From Opisthorchis felineus (Eukaryota > Platyhelminthes > Trematoda > Opisthorchiida > Opisthorchiidae): a stretch of DNA of 64,000 bases. The position numbers and the translations under genes are program-made. Positions 58,107 through 64,000 of this stretch are shown here, in pieces; the stretch's first letter is position 1; the number at the start of each line of letters is the position of its first letter. The stretch lies in NCBI GenBank assembly GCA_004794785.1, contig SJOL01006576.1:928191-992190 (forward strand), read 5' to 3'. The notes under the pieces are model-generated. The model saw nothing but the letters and a program-made list of their open reading frames with translations. It was not told the origin of the DNA and did no database searches.

Positions 58107-58199
58107 CAGTTTTCCTTATCCACACAAAGACTACGCACGGTCTGACGTCTAGGCGTCCTTTTGACTGAATTGTGCTCAGCATTAGAAGGAGAAGTGATA

Positions 58200-60105
58200 A
58201 CGATTGTTCTGAGTCAATTGTTGGCTTGTTCACCGACTGCGGTAATCATTTTGCAATGTTGCAATGATTTTTTTAAAATTTTATTAGAGACTTCGTTATG
58301 TAAGTTGAACTAATCTGTGCTGAAGATCCTTATTAGAAATAATACCAGTGAGCGTCTCAAGAAACCCGGGGAGTCGTAAGCTAGCGAAATCCAAGCAGTC
58401 AGCTTGAAAGCTTCACTAAAATTCCAAACTCTCCTCACTCTACCAAAGATTTTCTTATGACTCATGAAATTCTATTAACATATCTATGTAGCATGGCGTT
58501 TAGAAGCGTGCAATCCAAAGCGGTATGGCTGACTGGTTTAAGCAACCATCCTCTGACTGTAGCGGACAAGTATTTATTTTCACTTATGTTTTAGCGACGC
58601 AAAGGTTAAGTTACGGACCACTGAAGGTCAAGGAATATTTAGATGTAATCACGGCCCAGTATAAAATTGCACCGGAGATTTCGCATCGTGCTGTCATTAA
58701 CAGGCTAGATATAACAGTTTTGGGGTCTGAGGTTTCATGCGTTTGACATGCACAACCTAGAGGACATCGAGAGGACACCTGTAAAAGTGCAGGCAAGAAT
58801 CGATAAGTTATATCATGTGTGTTTCACGGCACAGCCGGTGCCTAGGCCTAAGCCGGCTGGACACAGCCGACCGCAGTAGATGACTATGAAATATTATCTG
58901 ACCATCGGTGGCGGATGAATAACACGCAGTTATGCATTTGCCTCAAGTATACAGCAAGAGATAAACATCCTTGTCTTCCGGGTTTGATTGTTTAACGTGA
59001 TACTAGGTACCTAATAATATTTCAAATTAGGCACAGAAACAAAGACAGATCGGACTGGATGTATAGTTAGTGCTTACGAGCATTCTGAGCTGCTAATTAG
59101 TGCATATTTCGAGATTTCACTTGGTTGCTACTCTTGTGCGAATGGTGTAGACAGGCTTCTTGACGCCGTGGATATATTGGCCGATTTACCAAATAAAGGC
59201 ATGCAGTTACCTTCGCTTCTTGAGGAAATCGGAAAACGAACAGTTACATACACAGTACCACTACACTTACGTAAATATCGTTGCCAAGATAGGGTCAAAA
59301 CATGTTTCTCACGGTGAGCTATAGAGTTTGGCGTATGATACACGGGCACATTGTAGGGTTTAGTGTTTCACTCGAATCAGCTAGCTAATTTAAACAATTT
59401 GAAATTCTGAGAGTATGACGATCACTGAATTACCTAATTAGCAATTGCTTCACGTATGCTAAATTAGGAGGTCAACCGTATCTTTACTTTCAGTTATTTA
59501 GTTTTTTATCATTCCCGGAGCCACAGTCCTTTCCAAAATATTCTTTTTGAACAACAACATCCACAACGTCTTGTTAGGGAAAAGTAGCTTGACTTTCACA
59601 ACGTCATAACTAACGAACAATAATTGACTCAAGTTTGAGTGAAGCAACTACTCTCAGATGGAAGTTACAGCTGAATCCTCCTAATATTTACAAATGAATG
59701 GCACAGCGCAGTGAAGGTATTAGGTCGTCAGATCTTGTTGCCGTCTTACCGCGTAAATGTTAACTATAACCCGTTGAATATGGTTACTCATTTGGTTTTT
59801 TTCGATTGTCCAAGCACAGCAGCTGAGGCCCTTGCAACCGGACCGACTGACAACCTCACTGTGTACATTCGCTGATCACTCCAAGCCACATACTCAATCT
59901 TCGTCCCATTAATTTAATCAGCCCACTCCAATGCGACAGTGACTGCATGCGCAGGGTGTGATATCTCAGTCCTAACAAAACTAACGATAACGACATCGTG
60001 GTTAAATTTTTGGGACTCTTTTCACTCGATCCTCTTATCCCCGTTTAATGCTTTCACTTGTATTCTCACAAGTATTGGTCGTTTTACGCGTTGGCTGCTA
60101 TGTGA
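58200..60105. other. Intergenic, no recognised gene
   Basis: Only short frames without motifs. Confidence 0.45.
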
Positions 60106-60109
60106 AAAC

Positions 60110-60190
60110 CATCCGTGATAGCACCGATTGTAAAATCCTGCGAATCATTCCTCGGAACTGCTAAAATCACCACCATTCGTCATTGATCCC
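60110..60190 (-). repeat. Hammerhead-repeat relative, copy F, core absent
   Basis: Minus-strand CGAATGGTGGTGATTTTAGC and GAGGAATGATTCGC resemble the ribozyme 3' flank of copy E (AATGGTAGTGATTTTAAC, GGAATAGAGTATTATGCGG). The CUGAUGA and GAAAC elements are gone. Confidence 0.3.
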
Positions 60191-60199
60191 ATTTCATTT

Positions 60200-63100
60200 C
60201 TAGCCTCTTCCACGAAATGTAGCAGCGAAATGTAGCACCTTTAATCACTAATGAAAAAATATCTGTCAATAATATCGTTGGACGCGGACCGAAAGCTGCT
60301 ATCGTGACGTCGCACTCCAGTGCACACCGGTCGGAGCAGTTATCCCCCTGGAATTCGTAACATCGTAAAGGAAGATCTGGGTAATCCATCTGTGGCACTC
60401 ATGACTTGTACTATCCTCAGGCTGCCATTTAAGGCCGAATGACAGATGTAAAACATCACATTGCACCCAAATATGCACAGGATATCGGTCAGCCTTCATT
60501 TTCATTCTTATTGGGTACTATTTCCCGATTCTTAAAACCAAAGTGTGACAGTTTCTTCCAAGTTACTACTCCTCAAGACAAATTATTTGTCACTGACGGT
60601 AAAGTTCACCGCAATTTTTTTGCCCTCTATTTTTCAGAAGTTGAATACATTGAGGACCCACACACCCAAACATAGTCCCTCCGATATCCAACTAGCCAAC
60701 AAGACTTCCATCTTACAAGTTTGCTACCCTTCAAGTGTTACCCTCCGCATCTCATAAACAAACTTCCTTTGGTCATATTATTGAGCCGCCTACCCTTTGT
60801 GTACTCCAAAAACTACGCCTTTATTTTGTTTTTTGTTTATTTACGCCGTAGGGGATGCTCTGCTGTGTTTCTTTTTCCTTTTCATGCTGCCTGCTTTGTT
60901 GTACCATAACCCTTTTTTGGTCACTGTACATAGTTCTTTGCGGTCCTTCACCTACGCATGTACACATCCGTCCTCAAATGACATACACACACACGTTACC
61001 AGCACGTTCAGTCTGGCGGCTCACGTTGCAACTCCATGCTCAATCGAACGGAGCCTGAGCTATTGTCGAGTTTCGGACGAGGGATTGAGGGGATTAGAGC
61101 CTGTAGTGCCAACATGAGAAATCGAATCTTGAGAATCACTCTGCATGGACCAGATATTCGAACACATTACTATATGTACCGGACATGGAATTCGATTATT
61201 TGTCATCAAAAAGTAAGTATTTTCTGTGATATTGTATATTCTGGTTAACCTGGAACTCGGAACTTGTTGTGTGATCTTAGATTCTGTACCAATTTTTGAG
61301 TGCGCTCTTACTTAAATGGGCATATAAGTTGTGGCGATACTGGACAATCCACGTTGTGTCAGGGAAGCTGTCATAGTCTGTTTCTCAACAGTTGTGACCA
61401 GCAGAAGCAACAGAATTTGCACATTACCTCATTCGTACAAATAATTATGGGTTTCATATTCAAAAAGGTGTTTCAATAGACGCTTGAATATAGTTGTCAT
61501 GCGCAGATTTCCTTACTAAGCCCCAGTGGTGTTTGGTCGCTTACTATGATGGCGCAATAACTTAATTGGCGCATAATCAGCCAAATATTCTGTTTTGTGT
61601 TTTGAATAAATATATATAACAGAACATAATTATCAAATATATTGTCCACTATATAACATTCACCCTTCGCCACAAGATCTTCCAAACTGTAGATCCCAAA
61701 GTTTCATAAAATTCCTTTCCATTCTAGCCTATTCACCGAGCTTGGCAATCAAACTGCAAATGTTTCGTTACCAAACGTTGATACATCATCAGCGTGCATC
61801 ATCAGCTGCTCACTTATCTCCCCGTTTGACGAAGAAGCGTTTGCAAGTTATCTCCAGGTCCGACGAACAGATCAACAGGTACCTGCTCAGTAACCTAGAA
61901 ACGCAACCGAGCTAACAATATTTCGACACTCATTGTACGCTCACTCAAGCACGTATATAGGGAATCTTATTTACTCATAACCAGCCTTCTGCGCATCAGA
62001 TATGCGCATATTTTATTTGTTTGATAAAGCTTGTTCATCTTAAGTAGCCCAAAAGAAGGATGTGAAATTACTGTTACATTGCATCTGTTATATTTCGTCA
62101 CCCCACCACATGTTTGGCTCTCCTAAAACCTGGAGAAAGTCCCCGCCACATTCAGTGCCATGTTTCCCCCAGTAGGGTGAAGGTAAATAGTTTCTCTGAT
62201 GTGATCGATCAAAGTGATTCAGTCTTCCAACGCTTTAAATAGGACAGAAAAGTAAAAAATACAAAATGTTCTAGTGATCCACATTCACAAAGTAAACTGC
62301 TAATGAGTTTCCTAACCTCATTGTGAGAGTTTTCACTGCAACTGTCAACCGTCACACGCTTGGCGTCACTATGTTTATTGTAATAGTAGCTCACGTCAAG
62401 AAGTGCCTCAATCGCCCCAACAAGTTCAGTGAATTGGTGTTAGCCCAGCTAATGATAAAAACAGGCATTGCAGTGTGATAAGTTCTTCAGTATTTCTCTC
62501 TTCTGTATTTTCATTTTCATTTCTCAGAAGATATGACAAGTAACCAGTAATGTGTGTACCGAAGCATTGTAAAACATCTCGCTGACTTAGAGAGTAGGGT
62601 ACTGTTGTTGATTCAAGAAATGAAGGCAAGATTTCGAAGCCTTGGTAGTTTTTTAGTCGCAACGTTGGTAGTGTGGAATATTAAATCAATGAGATTACGA
62701 AGTCCGTTGAATGTGAACGTGTGAACTGGTACGTTGAGTTTTTTTCGGTCGACTTACACTAAAATGTAGATTTAGAAATCAAGACCAGCGGGAGTTGAGT
62801 TGGGAACATATCCAGCTTCCACAATGTCAGCAGTAGACCTTCTCAACCGTTCAGAAAAGTTGCAAAAACATAGTCGGTGGTTAATTCGCGGGGATTGGAG
62901 GAGTAATTCATGGGAACGGATCAATATTTGAAGTGTTCTATCCTGTAAGAGTTCGTTAAAACACGGACTACTTGATCACCCTTAAGTAGTCAACTCAAAC
63001 CGCTTTTCTATCGGACTATGGAAATGGAGTTTGTGGCGATTTCCGTATGATCCGTCACTGCATAGCAATCAGCTCTTTCAGTCAGATGGAATCTGGATTA

Positions 63101-64000
63101 CGGGGGAAGTGAATACGCAGCATCAAATTCATCCTCTATGGAGTGTCAGTTAAAATATTATAAAGTGACATCTTTGAAATGCCTAGTCTAGATAGACGTT
63201 CATTCGCGTCTTGAAATATTTGGAGATTACAAGAATGGAAAAATGTAGCTGGCGTTCGTGAGCTCCGTTCGGAAAAAGAATTAGGATCAAATTTCCTGTT
63301 AAGAGGGCAGAATTCACTTAGTACGAATAAACTTTATGAAAAAATACGAAGTTCATGGCTGAATGTTTATGGGAAGTAGACAAACCACACCATCATGGAA
63401 GAGTGGTTGTGACCGTTAGGAAGATGAAGAGATGTTACAGCTCGACGGAGGAATATTGATTTCGGGTCATTCACCATGAAGTAGGCATTTGTGTGGTAAG
63501 TGAACCAAGCTACGAACGAAGGGCGTCAAAAGTGAAGCCCACCACTTAAAAGAAAGCACTAAATTAGGGTAGCGCGAAATCGGGTGGATGGAAAATTTAT
63601 CTTTTACGAGGACTTCCGGTTGTGCAAAATATACATCGACAACCATTTGTGGTCTGCATGTCACACTCGGTTAAATAACTTCAAAGAGTTCATAATGAAA
63701 ACTTGGCCTCATTGAATGGCAAATAAGCCCTTGTGTTAGTTGTACCTGAATGTGGAGCACCTAGGCGAACTTTATACCAGGTATCCCTCATGTATCCGTA
63801 ACTTTGTGAGCATTGTTCGATAGAGATACTACGTTAAAATGGGGACTGCAGTCATTGTTTTCCAAGAGATTGAAACGAAACACGTGGAAAAACAAATAAA
63901 AGTTTGCTGAGTAACTGTTCTGAGTTTTTTTAAACAAAATGGTCAGGAGGAAATACCTACCAGAGTGTTCTGAAACTGCTAGTTCTGAATATTGTTTGTA
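60200..64000. other. Intergenic to window end, no recognised gene
   Basis: Overlapping T-rich frames at 60439-61248 encode no recognisable domain. Nothing else supported. Confidence 0.45.

Noticed and set aside
1..64000. CRISPR array, operons or bacterial features
   Set aside because: No regularly spaced direct repeats; multi-exon genes and eukaryotic transposons show this is nuclear animal DNA.

Overview
This is eukaryotic nuclear DNA, AT-leaning and gene-poor, with multi-exon genes, microsatellites and several decayed transposons. The transposon mix (Merlin DNA transposon, Penelope-like element, Mag-like Ty3/Gypsy element, RTE-like LINE scrap, tRNA-derived SINE heads, a hammerhead-ribozyme repeat), very short 5' introns (35-49 nt) beside kilobase 3' introns, and leaderless serpins all point to a parasitic flatworm, most likely a trematode. 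That assignment is inference; the species is not determined.

Layout. 1-1009: broken reverse transcriptase plus GIY-YIG of a Penelope-like element running off the left edge. 2196-2238: ATC microsatellite. 4440-6310: two copies of a hammerhead-ribozyme repeat in opposite orientation, the right one split by a complete but inactivated Merlin transposon (5109-6267, with TIRs and an 8-bp target duplication). 6650-10601: a complete six-exon serpin gene on the + strand (387 aa). 11.1-12.0 kb: unrecognised minus-strand reading frames. 12-28.5 kb: mostly featureless, with a TTTA microsatellite, a SINE head, a decayed hammerhead copy and one possible secreted ORF. 28510-32715: a Ty3/Gypsy element with both LTRs and many disabling changes. 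32929-39782: a second complete six-exon serpin gene on the - strand (382 aa). 40-64 kb: no gene I can support; SINE heads, an RTE-like fragment, two decayed hammerhead repeats and a perfect 13-bp hairpin.

The core of the window is the serpin pair. The genes converge, with stop codons 22.3 kb apart. They share all five intron positions and phases, have identical lengths for exons 3, 4 and 5 (151, 169 and 295 nt), and each carries three CCAAT boxes just upstream of the start codon. Their last exons keep the inhibitory hinge (EEGAT) and the DHPFF strand but differ completely in the reactive-centre loop between them: one is methionine-rich (MMMCRMMM), the other arginine-rich (NRCAARR). This looks like an inverted duplication followed by divergence of the target-recognition loop. 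The exon structures were assembled by hand from splice signals and reading frame; no alignment or database search was run.

The other item of note is the dispersed hammerhead-ribozyme repeat, with about six copies in 64 kb. Its cores have short stems II and a near-palindromic stem III, so they would be expected to work best as dimers.
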